From an uncultured Lactobacillus sp. (GTDB lineage Bacteria > Bacillota > Bacilli > Lactobacillales > Lactobacillaceae): DNA of 64,000 nt. Under the pieces are notes generated by a model that saw only the letters and a program-made list of their open reading frames with translations, searched no databases and was not told the DNA's origin. Positions 17,380 to 26,003 of this stretch are shown here, piece by piece; within the stretch, counting starts at the first letter, position 1; every line of letters starts with the position of its first letter. The translations under genes were made by a program, and so were the position numbers. The stretch spans positions 1-64,000 of the forward strand of contig CAMKZU010000006.1 of NCBI GenBank assembly GCA_946477855.1, written 5' to 3'.

Positions 17380-19143
17380 ATGAAAAATAAAATTCTAAAA
17401 CTGATGTCTCTTATAGGAATTCTTTTATTTTTCTTTGTTTCTGGACAAGAAGTAAAAGCAGATGTTGATTATGATATTGCTAAAAACATCGCCACTGCTA
17501 AAGTGAATTCTGATGGTTCGTTGTCGATGAAAAGGGCAATCACGTATAAATTCAACAGCTCTGCACATGGAGTTTTTTATCGCCAAAATCTACAATCGAA
17601 TCAGAAAATCGATGATGCGTCAGTAAAAGTGGCAGATGGCAACGACAAGGGTCACAAAACTGATGATTATGATCTTAAAAGAAATAAAAAGGGCTACCGT
17701 TTTAAAGTATTTCATAATATAAAGAGTAATAGTCGCTTTACTGTTACTTATTTTTACCGTATCACTAATGCCATTACCAATTACCGTGATGTAGCCGAAC
17801 TTAATTTTAAAATTATTGGCGACGGTTGGGACACCAGCTTAGACTATGTTAAAGCCAGTGTGATTTTTCCAGGGCCTGTAAAGGGTCTAAAAGCATGGGC
17901 CCACGGACCACTTGATGGTCATCTGCAAGTTAATCCTCAAAAAGGAAAAATTGTCATGACAGCTGAAAATCTTGCTGGTGACATGGGTATTGAAGTTCAT
18001 ACTATTTTCCCTCCTAAAATTACTGCCAACAATCAAAATGTCAAAAATAAGAATCACAGGCAGGCAGTGATAAAGCAAGAAAAAGAGTTAGTGCGAAATA
18101 CGGAATTAAAGCAAAAAAGAGGGGTAAGAAGAAGTCTCTGGCTAATTGCTGTGAGTATAATAGCAGGACTTTTAGGTATCATTAAGGGTTTTAGGGCCAA
18201 AAAGATTGGTTTTAAGCCCCGCAAAATTCGTGAATTAGCCCATAACTATGAAATACCTGATGTGGATCCCATATTAGCGCAGATTTTGGATACTGCAAAG
18301 CAACCGGATAATCGTGCGTTTACCGCTTATTTGATGGAACTGGCAGCACAGAAAAAAATTAAGATTGAAGATTATAAAGCCCATCTTAAAACTTATTATC
18401 GGATAACCGCGATAGACGAAAGTATTGTTGACGAAAGCCGATTAATGAAAACACTCTTTAACAAGATTGGGGATGGAACTAGTTTTACCACTCAAGCCTT
18501 GAAAAAATATCATGGTAAGAGATTAGGCAATGATTTTGACTTTTGGGCAGAAGATTATTTTGATAGTAAAGAAAAGCAAATATATTTGCCCGATTCATTA
18601 ATAAATCGTAAAAATAAAAATATAGCTATCATAATTTTAATGATGGTCATCAGTTTCGCTGCTTCGGTAGTAGCCCTTATAAGCTCACTTAAATTTATCT
18701 TAGTGATAGTTTTTGGCGAGGCTTTGATTCTGATTTTGAGTTTGCTGGCGCTGATTTTCAATATCAAACGTACCGGCATATATTCTGAAAAAGGAAAAAT
18801 TGAAACCGAAAAGATACGTGGTTTCAAGAAAATGTTGAAAGATATCGGTAAGTTTAAGATGAAGGATGTTGGTGACATCATTTTATGGGAAGATATCATG
18901 CCTTATGCTGTTGCTTTTGGTCTAGCTAATAAAGTGATGAAACAGCTAAAAATTGAATTTAGTCAAGAAGAATTGGCAAAGAGTGATTACTTTTACTATG
19001 GTTTTGCCTCTAATACTGGCAAAGATAGCTTTTCTGCCAACTTTGATTCTTGCTTTAACGACAGTATATCTACTGGCTCAAGCAGCTTTTCCAGTGGTTC
19101 ATCTGGTGGCTTCGGTGGAGGATCCGGTGGTGGAGCTTTCTAG
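17380..19143 (+). CDS. DUF2207-like membrane protein
   Basis: A 587-residue protein of unknown function. It has an N-terminal signal sequence (about 1-28, cleavage near VKADVD). A long extracytoplasmic beta-rich domain of DUF2207 type follows (about 30-210). One membrane segment lies near 248-268, then a cytoplasmic region, two further membrane segments near 410-450, and a C-terminal Ser/Gly-rich tail ending GGFGGGSGGGAF. The glycine-rich tail is a usual feature of this family. Start ATG follows GATAGGAAAAAGC. Single-gene unit with its own promoter and terminator. Confidence 0.75.
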   Translation: MKNKILKLMSLIGILLFFFVSGQEVKADVDYDIAKNIATAKVNSDGSLSMKRAITYKFNSSAHGVFYRQNLQSNQKIDDASVKVADGNDKGHKTDDYDLKRNKKGYRFKVFHNIKSNSRFTVTYFYRITNAITNYRDVAELNFKIIGDGWDTSLDYVKASVIFPGPVKGLKAWAHGPLDGHLQVNPQKGKIVMTAENLAGDMGIEVHTIFPPKITANNQNVKNKNHRQAVIKQEKELVRNTELKQKRGVRRSLWLIAVSIIAGLLGIIKGFRAKKIGFKPRKIRELAHNYEIPDVDPILAQILDTAKQPDNRAFTAYLMELAAQKKIKIEDYKAHLKTYYRITAIDESIVDESRLMKTLFNKIGDGTSFTTQALKKYHGKRLGNDFDFWAEDYFDSKEKQIYLPDSLINRKNKNIAIIILMMVISFAASVVALISSLKFILVIVFGEALILILSLLALIFNIKRTGIYSEKGKIETEKIRGFKKMLKDIGKFKMKDVGDIILWEDIMPYAVAFGLANKVMKQLKIEFSQEELAKSDYFYYGFASNTGKDSFSANFDSCFNDSISTGSSSFSSGSSGGFGGGSGGGAF

Positions 19144-19158
19144 TATAAGTTTTGATTT

Positions 19159-19187
19159 TAAGTCTAGCATAACGCTGGACTTTTTTG
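19159..19187 (+). terminator. Terminator after the DUF2207-like gene
   Basis: AAGTCTAGC (19160-19168) pairs with GCTGGACTT (19174-19182) through one G-T wobble, followed by T. Confidence 0.75.
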
Positions 19188-19230
19188 CTTTTGCTATACT
19201 TAAGTAAATAATATAAAGACAGGTAAAAAT

Positions 19231-20562
19231 ATGTTCGATTATCGCAATAATTTAAAAAGGATTCTTAATCAGACTGCCGGAGATGAGAAGAGCCTTAAGA
19301 ATGGCTTGGCTGCAATAAAACTGATCTTAGGTATTACTGATAGGGAAGAAAAAACCAATTCAACCGTAAAAGATAAAGATACTGTAGAAGTTGATTTACA
19401 GCAGCTTAATTTATTATTAACAAGTCTAAGGCGACTAATTACTAATCCGGCAAACATTTCAGCTAAAAATACAGCTCTCTCGGCTACGCAAAAATTAACG
19501 CTTGCTCAAGGCATCAATACAGAGTACCGTCAAAATTTAGTTGATTTAAAAAAAGCAATAAAGTCACTTGGTACTTCAAAAGATTTAATCAATAAAAAAG
19601 TATTTGAGCAAGCAGTTGCTACACCTAAAAAACCTCCAAGGGATTACCGAAAAGGGAAGCGTTATACGGTAATTCGTTTATTGTCAGGCTGTGATTTGAT
19701 TAATGATAGCAATAGGACCGTTTATACGTTAAAAGAATCACAGATCCATTCCCTGAATTTGAAAAGTGGAGATATCGTTGAAGCTGTACCAGAAGAAAAA
19801 AGTTCTCATTATGAAGCGACTATTTTAAGGATTGTTGGCTATCGTTATTTGCCCAGTATGGAAGTTGATTCTATTTCAACCTTTAAGTATGCAGTAGTTC
19901 AAGGACGAACCGGACATCTGGCTATTTCGCGTAATGCTCAAGGTAAAAAATTGCGGGTTCATGGTAAAGCGCTTCTTTTACCAGTTGATTCAAGCAAATA
20001 TTGGGATGAAAATATTAAGTTAGTTGATGGTTCAATAGTAGACTTAGCTTGGTATGATGGGGACGTGCGTCTGAAAAAGAATCCGGCTGAGGCAATTCAA
20101 ATTCGCTGGGTTTATCAAATTGAACAGTCCCAGAAATCTATTGGCACAAAAAAGAAAAAAAGTACTGCTGAATCAAAGAAAGTTTATTTACCTAAACTAG
20201 CGATGGATCTACATTATCAAAGAGTTGGAATTGCTATTGGTAATAATCAAAATGAAGCTATGCTTGAAGGAATAGTTAATCGTTATGGCGGCATTCCAAT
20301 TCCTATTGATGCTTTTCAGGGCAGAAAAAAAGTTATTGAAAACCAAATTAAAGATCTAGATATCGTGATTTTGGTTACGGCTTTTGCAGCTCATGACAGT
20401 ACTTGGAATATCAGAGAATTTGCCAGTAAATACCATATCAAGTTTGCCGTTAGTTCAAGTAAAGGCTATCAAGCGTTTGAGCGAGCATTATATCGGGCTG
20501 AAAAAGGTCTACCAGCATACGAAGGCAATCAGACTATTAGATACAAACTTGCTGAACAGTAG
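19231..20562 (+). CDS. DUF2325-like C-terminal domain protein
   Basis: A 443-residue soluble protein of unknown function. The N-terminal 130 residues look helical and low in aromatic residues; the middle (about 140-300) is beta-rich. The C-terminal 100 residues (from about RVGIAIGNNQ to the end) resemble DUF2325, a Rossmann-like domain with the typical VILVT..A.HDSTW..REFA..Y segment. No catalytic set can be named. ATG follows a weak GACAGG box. Stands alone after the DUF2207-like gene, in lactobacilli a lineage-typical hypothetical. Confidence 0.65.
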   Translation: MFDYRNNLKRILNQTAGDEKSLKNGLAAIKLILGITDREEKTNSTVKDKDTVEVDLQQLNLLLTSLRRLITNPANISAKNTALSATQKLTLAQGINTEYRQNLVDLKKAIKSLGTSKDLINKKVFEQAVATPKKPPRDYRKGKRYTVIRLLSGCDLINDSNRTVYTLKESQIHSLNLKSGDIVEAVPEEKSSHYEATILRIVGYRYLPSMEVDSISTFKYAVVQGRTGHLAISRNAQGKKLRVHGKALLLPVDSSKYWDENIKLVDGSIVDLAWYDGDVRLKKNPAEAIQIRWVYQIEQSQKSIGTKKKKSTAESKKVYLPKLAMDLHYQRVGIAIGNNQNEAMLEGIVNRYGGIPIPIDAFQGRKKVIENQIKDLDIVILVTAFAAHDSTWNIREFASKYHIKFAVSSSKGYQAFERALYRAEKGLPAYEGNQTIRYKLAEQ

Positions 20563-20656
20563 TATTTATAATTTCTTAATAATTTAAGAAAAATTCCTCA
20601 GAGTTATGGTTTAAGCGATTTTAAGAATGATCAAGCATAACCAAAACCCATATTCC

Positions 20657-20686
20657 TTGCATAATTTAGCTACTTTCCTGTAAAAT
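20657..20686 (+). promoter_or_regulatory. Promoter of the YitT-family gene
   Basis: TTGCAT (20657-20662) and TAAAAT (20681-20686) with an 18-base spacer. Confidence 0.5.
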
Positions 20687-20718
20687 GTAAAATAACAATT
20701 TTATGGAAGGAAGATGAG

Positions 20719-21558
20719 ATGGACACACAAAAGCAAACCCATACTTGGCAATACTGGCTCTTTTTCTTGGCTGGTCTGGAAATAATCACAATATCAATTA
20801 ACTTCTTTTATGCTCCAATAAATGTTGCTGCTGGTGGCTCGACTGGAATCTCAATATTGATTGATGCTGTTTGGGGAATTAACCGCTCAGTTTCGGTATT
20901 TGTGGTTAATGGCTTAATGTTAATTTTAGCTGCCGTCTTTTTAGGCAAACAAACTTTAAAAAAAGTTGCATTGGGCAGTCTTTTAGTACCTGTCTTAATG
21001 GCAATTACCCCTAGCTTTAAACTAACTTCAAATAATATGCTGGCGGTAATTTATGGTGGGGTTTTAATGGGCATTGGTGTTACAATGCTGTATCGGATTA
21101 ACGCTTCATCTGGCGGAACCACAATTCCCCCACTAATTATAAAAAAATATTTTTATGTTGACCCTGCTATATCGCTCATGCTCATTGATATGTCGGTCAT
21201 TGTACTGAACATTTTTGTTGATGGAACTGAAGCATTTTTACTGGCAGCTTTTTCCCAGGTCATTACTACTATTACTATGCGATATACTGAAACAGGTTTT
21301 GATAAAAAATATCAAGTGCGCATAATGAGTAACACTAAATTAGATAAAATTAGGCAAATGCTCCAGCAGGATTACGATGGCCTGACTGTTTATAACGTTG
21401 TGGGTGGTTACAGTGACCAAGATAAGCAACAATTAGTTATAATTGTTGATACTAATGAATATGGTCAATTAGTTGCCAAAGCCCGCGAAATTGACAGTGA
21501 AGCATTTATTGTTACCGAAAATATAGCTAAAGTACACGGTGGTAAGTGGCAGATTTAA
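20719..21558 (+). CDS. YitT family membrane protein
   Basis: 279 residues: five or six hydrophobic segments in the first 190 residues, with the glycine-rich NVAAGGSTGISILI and NASSGGTTIPP repeats typical of YitT/DUF161. A cytoplasmic C-terminal DUF2179 domain follows (about 195-279, including VVGGYSDQDKQQLVIIVDT). Transport substrate is unknown for this family. Start ATG after GGAAGG. Single gene. Confidence 0.85.
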   Translation: MDTQKQTHTWQYWLFFLAGLEIITISINFFYAPINVAAGGSTGISILIDAVWGINRSVSVFVVNGLMLILAAVFLGKQTLKKVALGSLLVPVLMAITPSFKLTSNNMLAVIYGGVLMGIGVTMLYRINASSGGTTIPPLIIKKYFYVDPAISLMLIDMSVIVLNIFVDGTEAFLLAAFSQVITTITMRYTETGFDKKYQVRIMSNTKLDKIRQMLQQDYDGLTVYNVVGGYSDQDKQQLVIIVDTNEYGQLVAKAREIDSEAFIVTENIAKVHGGKWQI

Positions 21559-21564
21559 TGCCAA

Positions 21565-21590
21565 TTTACCCAATAAAAAGGGTATTTTTT
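21565..21590 (+). terminator. Weak terminator after the YitT-family gene
   Basis: Short stem TACCC/GGGTA (21567-21571 with 21580-21584) followed by six T. Confidence 0.4.
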
Positions 21591-21591
21591 A

Positions 21592-21620
21592 TTGCCAACT
21601 AGACTTAAGAGTAGTATTAT
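21592..21620 (+). promoter_or_regulatory. rplU operon promoter
   Basis: TTGCCA (21592-21597) and TATTAT (21615-21620) with a 17-base spacer, upstream of the L21 leader. Confidence 0.6.
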
Positions 21621-21626
21621 GTAGTA

Positions 21627-21725
21627 GTTGTATTTGTGGGTTCCTCCACATCTGCAACCGCACATTTCGGGGTAATAAGTCTTTTACGGAGCACCTCGAT
21701 TGGCGAGTCTAAGTAAATTTTGGAG
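21627..21725 (+). promoter_or_regulatory. Ribosomal protein L21 leader
   Basis: About 100 bases of structured untranslated RNA between the promoter and rplU. Local hairpins include GTGGGTTCCTCCAC (21656-21669 region) and a GC-rich GAGCACCTCGATTGGCGAGT stretch. The position and appearance fit the conserved Firmicute L21 leader, thought to bind excess L21 or a related ribosomal protein and repress the operon. I have not matched it to a covariance model. Confidence 0.6.
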
Positions 21726-21733
21726 GGTAGTAA

Positions 21734-22048
21734 ATGTACGCAATTATTAAAACCGGTGGCAAGCAATATAAAGTTGCTGAAGGCGATAGTGTTTTTGTTG
21801 AAAAGCTTGATGCTGCAGAAGGCAAAGAAGTTACTTTTGATGAAGTAGTTCTTACTTCCGATGGCAAAGATGTTAAAGTTGGTACACCGTTAGTTAAAGG
21901 TGCTAAAGTTGTTGCTAAAGTTGAAAAGCAAGGTAAGGAAAAGAAAGTAGTTACTTTCAAGTACAAACCTAAGAAGCACTCACATTCAAAATATGGTCAC
22001 CGTCAACCTTATACTAAGGTTACAGTTGAAAAAATTGAATTAAACTAG
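21734..22048 (+). CDS. rplU: 50S ribosomal protein L21
   Basis: 104 residues starting [14 protein letters not shown], the hallmark N-terminus of L21, and the basic [20 protein letters not shown] segment that contacts 23S rRNA. ATG after GGAGGG. First gene of the short rplU-rpmA operon. Confidence 0.98.
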   Translation: MYAIIKTGGKQYKVAEGDSVFVEKLDAAEGKEVTFDEVVLTSDGKDVKVGTPLVKGAKVVAKVEKQGKEKKVVTFKYKPKKHSHSKYGHRQPYTKVTVEKIELN

Positions 22049-22058
22049 AGGTGAAGTA

Positions 22059-22355
22059 ATGATGAATATTTTAAATCTTAAATTATTAGCCCACCACAAG
22101 GGTGGAGGTTCTACTGCCAATGGTCGTAATTCAGCTGGACGTCGTTTAGGCGCTAAAGCTGCAGATGGTCAAACCATTCATGCTGGTTCAATTATTTATC
22201 GTCAACGTGGTACAAAGATTCACCCTGGTAAGAATGTTGGTCAAGGTGGAGACGATACTTTATTTGCCTTAGTAAATGGAGTAGTAAAATTTGAGCGGAA
22301 AGATAAATACAGAAAACAAGTTTCTGTTATTCCGGTTGAAGAAGAAGCTAAGTAA
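22059..22355 (+). CDS. rpmA: 50S ribosomal protein L27 with N-terminal extension
   Basis: 98 residues. The mature part [20 protein letters not shown] is clear L27, whose N-terminus reaches the peptidyl transferase centre. As in other Firmicutes there is a short N-terminal extension that must be removed, but it reads NLKLLA instead of the common NLQFFA, and the protease gene prp that normally lies between rplU and rpmA is absent (gap of ten bases). Two consecutive ATG codons follow GAGGTG; the first is used here. Confidence 0.95.
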   Translation: MMNILNLKLLAHHKGGGSTANGRNSAGRRLGAKAADGQTIHAGSIIYRQRGTKIHPGKNVGQGGDDTLFALVNGVVKFERKDKYRKQVSVIPVEEEAK

Positions 22356-22370
22356 TTTAGTTCTTAAACC

Positions 22371-22404
22371 AAAAGACGAAAAGCATATGCTTCTCGTCTT
22401 TTTT
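22371..22404 (+). terminator. Terminator after rpmA
   Basis: AAAGACGA-AAAGCAT pairs with ATGCTTCTCGTCTTT around 22371-22401, followed by T; ends the rplU-rpmA operon. Confidence 0.75.
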
Positions 22405-22498
22405 CTGTTTTATTTAAAAAAGTAATGATGTGATGGTATTGTATATCCCTTTGGGGTTAAAATTGAGGTAAAAGTTTGATATACAGGAGAATACAAGC

Positions 22499-23608
22499 AT
22501 GACTGAACAAAATGATTTATTAACACTAATCAACAGGCGCATACAGAAAGTAACCGAACTAATTAAAGAGCGTGATGCCGATGGCTTGCTGATTTTTAAT
22601 CAAGCTAATTACCGTTATCTTACTAATTTTACCGGTGAAGAAGCACAATTAATTTTAACTGCTAAAGGGGAGCGGATATTACTGTCGGACTCACGCTTTA
22701 ATGACCAGATTAAGGCTGAAGCTCCAGGCGAAATTGACGTGGTAATGAAAACGAAAGATCAAGACGTTGAAATTACTAATCAATTGCAAAAAGCTAACTT
22801 GCAAAAAGTTTTAATCGAAGGGGAGTTCGTTTCAGCGGTTGAATTTACGAAATTGCAAAAACTAAACCCGCAAGCTGATTTTGAGATTTGTCAAGAATTA
22901 GTCGAACAAGTTCGCAATATCAAAGACTCCCTTGAATTAGAAACATTACGTACAGCCATTAACATTTCGATGGATAGTTTCAATGAAATTTTGCCTTTAA
23001 TTAAACCGGGAGCTGTTGAAAGGAAAATAGGAGCTAAATTAGATTACTATTTCAAAGTCAATGGCGGTGATGGTCCTAGTTTTGATACCATTATTGCTTC
23101 AGGTGTACGTTCTGCCTGGGCTCACGGGGTTGCCAGTGACAAAATGATTGAAAATGGTGACATGGTTGTAATCGATTTTGGTGCATTTTATCACGGCTAT
23201 GCGGCTGACATTACCAGGACTGTTGCGGTTGGCAAAGTTGACCAGGAAATGCATAAAATTTACAAAATCGTCCACGAAGCGCAAAGACGGGGCATTGAAG
23301 CTGCAGTTGCCGGCAACCACGGTTCTGATGTTGATCGAGCAGCCAGAAGCTATATTACTGAACAAGGATATGGCCAATATTTTGGCCACGGAATAGGTCA
23401 TGGTATAGGACTTGAGATACATGAACTTTGTCAGCCGGCTCTGCCTTTTGGTAAACAAGAACTAATTAATAATATGGTTCATACAGTTGAACCAGGAATT
23501 TATTTGCCAAATAAGGGTGGTGTCAGGATCGAAGACGACATCTTAATCAACGATAACTGTCCTGAAACACTATCAACTTTACCTAAAGACGACTTAATTT
23601 CTTTGTAA
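22499..23608 (+). CDS. M24 family Xaa-Pro peptidase
   Basis: A 369-residue metallopeptidase of the pita-bread fold, with an N-terminal creatinase-like domain (about 1-140) and a C-terminal catalytic domain. The metal ligands are seen in VVIDFGAFYHGYAADITRT (two Asp), GHGIGHGIGLEIHE (His), HTVEPGIY (Glu) and GGVRIEDDI (Glu). It is an Xaa-Pro aminopeptidase or dipeptidase; the usual position just before efp favours the YqhT/PepP-like enzyme. ATG follows AGGAG by nine bases. Confidence 0.85.
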   Translation: MTEQNDLLTLINRRIQKVTELIKERDADGLLIFNQANYRYLTNFTGEEAQLILTAKGERILLSDSRFNDQIKAEAPGEIDVVMKTKDQDVEITNQLQKANLQKVLIEGEFVSAVEFTKLQKLNPQADFEICQELVEQVRNIKDSLELETLRTAINISMDSFNEILPLIKPGAVERKIGAKLDYYFKVNGGDGPSFDTIIASGVRSAWAHGVASDKMIENGDMVVIDFGAFYHGYAADITRTVAVGKVDQEMHKIYKIVHEAQRRGIEAAVAGNHGSDVDRAARSYITEQGYGQYFGHGIGHGIGLEIHELCQPALPFGKQELINNMVHTVEPGIYLPNKGGVRIEDDILINDNCPETLSTLPKDDLISL

Positions 23609-23680
23609 AAGATAAATAATAATTATAGTAAAATCGCTTACTAATTGGTAAGATAATATTATGGAGATGAGGTACTCAAT

Positions 23681-24250
23681 ATGACAATGATTTCAGTTAA
23701 TGAGTTTAAGAATGGTTTAACTATTAAGTATAATAATGACTTATGGCGAATTGTTGAATTTCAGCACGTTAAGCCAGGTAAAGGTAGCGCCTTTGTTCGT
23801 TCAAAGCTAAAGAGTTTGAACACTGGTGCAGTGCAGGAATACACATTCCGCTCAACCGCTAAAGTTGAAACTGCAGAAATAGAGACCAAGGCTATGCAGT
23901 ACTTGTATAATGATGGTTCAAGTTACGTCTTTATGGATACAACAACCTACGACCAGCTGGCAATTCCTAATGAACAAGTAACAGACGAAGCTAAATTCTT
24001 AAAGGAAAATATGAACGTCAGTGTAATTATGCATGATGGTAAGACATTAGGAATTCAATTACCAAACACTGTTGAATTGACGGTTACCAAAACAGAGCCT
24101 AATATTAAGGGAGATACCTCATCAGGTGGTGGTAAGCCCGCAACAATGGAAACGGGTCTTGTTGTTAACGTACCTTTCTTCATCAATGAAGGAGACGTTT
24201 TAGTAATTAATACGGTCGATGGTACATACGTATCTCGCGCAAATAAATAA
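23681..24250 (+). CDS. efp: Elongation factor P
   Basis: Rescues ribosomes stalled at proline stretches. 189 residues with the KPGKGSAFV loop whose lysine (about residue 34) is the modified tip in Bacillus-type EF-P, and the OB-domain signature near the C-terminus. ATG follows GGAGATGAGG. Head of a run shared with the Asp23-like gene and nusB, the common Firmicute order. Confidence 0.97.
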   Translation: MTMISVNEFKNGLTIKYNNDLWRIVEFQHVKPGKGSAFVRSKLKSLNTGAVQEYTFRSTAKVETAEIETKAMQYLYNDGSSYVFMDTTTYDQLAIPNEQVTDEAKFLKENMNVSVIMHDGKTLGIQLPNTVELTVTKTEPNIKGDTSSGGGKPATMETGLVVNVPFFINEGDVLVINTVDGTYVSRANK

Positions 24251-24267
24251 TTTTTCGAGGTAAAAAA

Positions 24268-24726
24268 ATGGCAGATAGTTCAAAAATTGTCTTAGATGAT
24301 CAAAATAACGGCGAAGAAATTGAAATTGATCCTAGTGTTCTTGAAGTTATTATGGGCATTGCTGCCGAAAAAGTAGATGGAGTTGCCGAAATGCACGGTG
24401 ACGTCAAGTCCGGAATTAACCGCGTATTAGGAAGAGAAGATCGGGGCAGAGGTGTATCTGTTAATATTGATGATGAGCATAACTTGATTGCCGATGTTTA
24501 TGTCAGTATTGAAGCCGGTAAAAATGTGCCTGAAATAGCAATGAATTTGCAAAAGACTTTAAAGCAACAGGTTTTACAGATGACCGATTTAACTCTTAGT
24601 GAAATTAATGTGCATGTTACAGGACTTGAATTTCCAGATGATGATAATGAAGATGGCAGCGGCACCTCTCAGCTATTTTCCGACATAGATGAAAAGGGTA
24701 AAAATGAATCAACACGAGAGTCGTAG
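24268..24726 (+). CDS. Asp23/Gls24 family envelope stress response protein (YqhY-like)
   Basis: 152 residues, acidic. The Asp23/Gls24 fold region (about 20-125) includes the typical IAAEKVDGVAEMHG start and ends with an Asp/Glu-rich tail. Such proteins are linked to envelope stress and, for YqhY, to fatty acid synthesis control in Bacillus. ATG follows CGAGG. Overlaps the nusB start by 23 bases, so translation is coupled. Confidence 0.88.
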   Translation: MADSSKIVLDDQNNGEEIEIDPSVLEVIMGIAAEKVDGVAEMHGDVKSGINRVLGREDRGRGVSVNIDDEHNLIADVYVSIEAGKNVPEIAMNLQKTLKQQVLQMTDLTLSEINVHVTGLEFPDDDNEDGSGTSQLFSDIDEKGKNESTRES

Positions 24727-25096
24727 AGTCGCAATGCAAGCTGTTTATTTGTCTAATCAAGACTTAAAATATACGGCTAATGAAGTTGAAGCTAAAACTG
24801 TCGCAATGCTTGATTTAAAAGTACTTTCTGCCTATTCAAAAGAATTAATTGAAGGCGTAATAGAAAAACGGGATGAATTAAAGGGTGAACTCGCCAGCTA
24901 TTTAAAAAAGAACTGGCGTATTAACCGTATTAATCAAATTTCGTTGGCCATTTTGGAAGTTGCTTTGTATGAAATTAAATACAGTAAGGAAATTGAGCCA
25001 AAAGCTGCGGTAAATGAAGCATTGAACTTATGTGATGAGTTTGCTGATCCTAAAGATAAGCCATTTATTAATGGTATGTTGGCAAATTTTATCTAA
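24704..25096 (+). CDS. nusB: Transcription antitermination factor NusB
   Basis: 130 residues, all-helical, beginning MNQHESRRVAMQAVY and ending in the conserved DPKDKPFINGMLANFI. Binds boxA in rRNA leader transcripts with S10. The frame extends five codons upstream but ATG 24704 follows AAAAGGG and begins the conserved region. It overlaps the preceding Asp23-like gene. Confidence 0.95.
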   Translation: MNQHESRRVAMQAVYLSNQDLKYTANEVEAKTVAMLDLKVLSAYSKELIEGVIEKRDELKGELASYLKKNWRINRINQISLAILEVALYEIKYSKEIEPKAAVNEALNLCDEFADPKDKPFINGMLANFI

Positions 25097-25105
25097 AAAT
25101 AAATT

Positions 25106-25134
25106 ATAGTCGGCTTTGTGCCGACTATTTTTTT
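25106..25134 (+). terminator. Terminator between nusB and folD
   Basis: ATAGTCGGC (25106-25114) pairs with GCCGACTAT (25119-25127), followed by seven T. It lies only 18 bases before the folD start, so folD depends on read-through or a promoter I cannot see. Confidence 0.8.
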
Positions 25135-25151
25135 AGAAAAGGAAATAAAAA

Positions 25152-26003
25152 ATGGGTCAACTTTTAGACGGCAAGCAGTTAGCTAATATTCGCGCTGAAG
25201 TTCTTCAAAAACAAGTTTTAACTTTGAAGAAGGCAGGCATACAACCTCAATTTTGCGTAATTAATATTGGTAATGATCCCAGTAGCAAAATTTACTTAAA
25301 AACTAAAAAAAGAAGAGCAGATCAAATTGGTATTAAGCAAAAATTGTTTCAATTACCGTCTACTGTGACACAAAAAAATTTGTTAGAGTTAATTGATCGC
25401 CTAAATAATGAAAAGGATGTCAATGGTATTATGATTCAGTTGCCAGTACCGAAACAAATCATTTTAAATGAGGCACTAGCTGCTATTGATCCAAATAAGG
25501 ACGTTGACTGTCTTACTCCAGCAAATGTAGGTCGCTTATGGCAAGGAGATCATTTTGTTGAACCTGCAACTGCACATGGTATTTTAGCTTTATTAGATCA
25601 CTATCATATTAGTTTAAAAGGAAAAAATGCAGTGATTATAGGTAGAAGCAGCATTGTGGGTAAACCTTTAGCTGCATTGATGCTTGAAAGGGATGCAACT
25701 GTTTCTATTCTACATTTGAAGACTAAAAATTTGGCTGAATATACCAAGAGAGCTGATATATTAGTTTCGGCAACAGGCCACCCCAAATTAGTAAAGGCGA
25801 ATATGATTAAGAAAAATGCAGTTATTATAGATGTAGGGATAAGTCGATTTAATGGCAAAACAGTTGGAGACGTTGATTTTGAGCAAGTTGCTCCAATTGC
25901 GAGTTTCATAACTCCGGTTCCAGGTGGAATTGGTCCTCTTACGGTTGAGTCTCTTATGGAACAAGTTGTTCAGTTGACGAGGAGAAATAATGGAAAGCAG
26001 TAA
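25152..26003 (+). CDS. folD: Methylenetetrahydrofolate dehydrogenase / methenyltetrahydrofolate cyclohydrolase
   Basis: Interconverts methylene- and formyl-tetrahydrofolate for purine and formyl-Met synthesis. NADP-binding GRSSIVGKP (about 164-172) and the C-terminal PVPGGIGPLTVESLMEQVV signature are clear; 283 residues. ATG follows AAAAGGAAA. Overlaps xseA by 14 bases. Confidence 0.96.
   Translation: MGQLLDGKQLANIRAEVLQKQVLTLKKAGIQPQFCVINIGNDPSSKIYLKTKKRRADQIGIKQKLFQLPSTVTQKNLLELIDRLNNEKDVNGIMIQLPVPKQIILNEALAAIDPNKDVDCLTPANVGRLWQGDHFVEPATAHGILALLDHYHISLKGKNAVIIGRSSIVGKPLAALMLERDATVSILHLKTKNLAEYTKRADILVSATGHPKLVKANMIKKNAVIIDVGISRFNGKTVGDVDFEQVAPIASFITPVPGGIGPLTVESLMEQVVQLTRRNNGKQ

Noticed and set aside
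18953-19207. 84-codon plus-strand frame over the end of the DUF2207-like gene
   Set aside because: Shifted frame across the Ser/Gly-rich tail and its terminator.
20580-20645. Inverted repeats after the DUF2325-like gene (TTCTTAA..TTAAGAA and GTTATG..CATAAC)
   Set aside because: Short arms and no T run; could be chance in AT-rich DNA.
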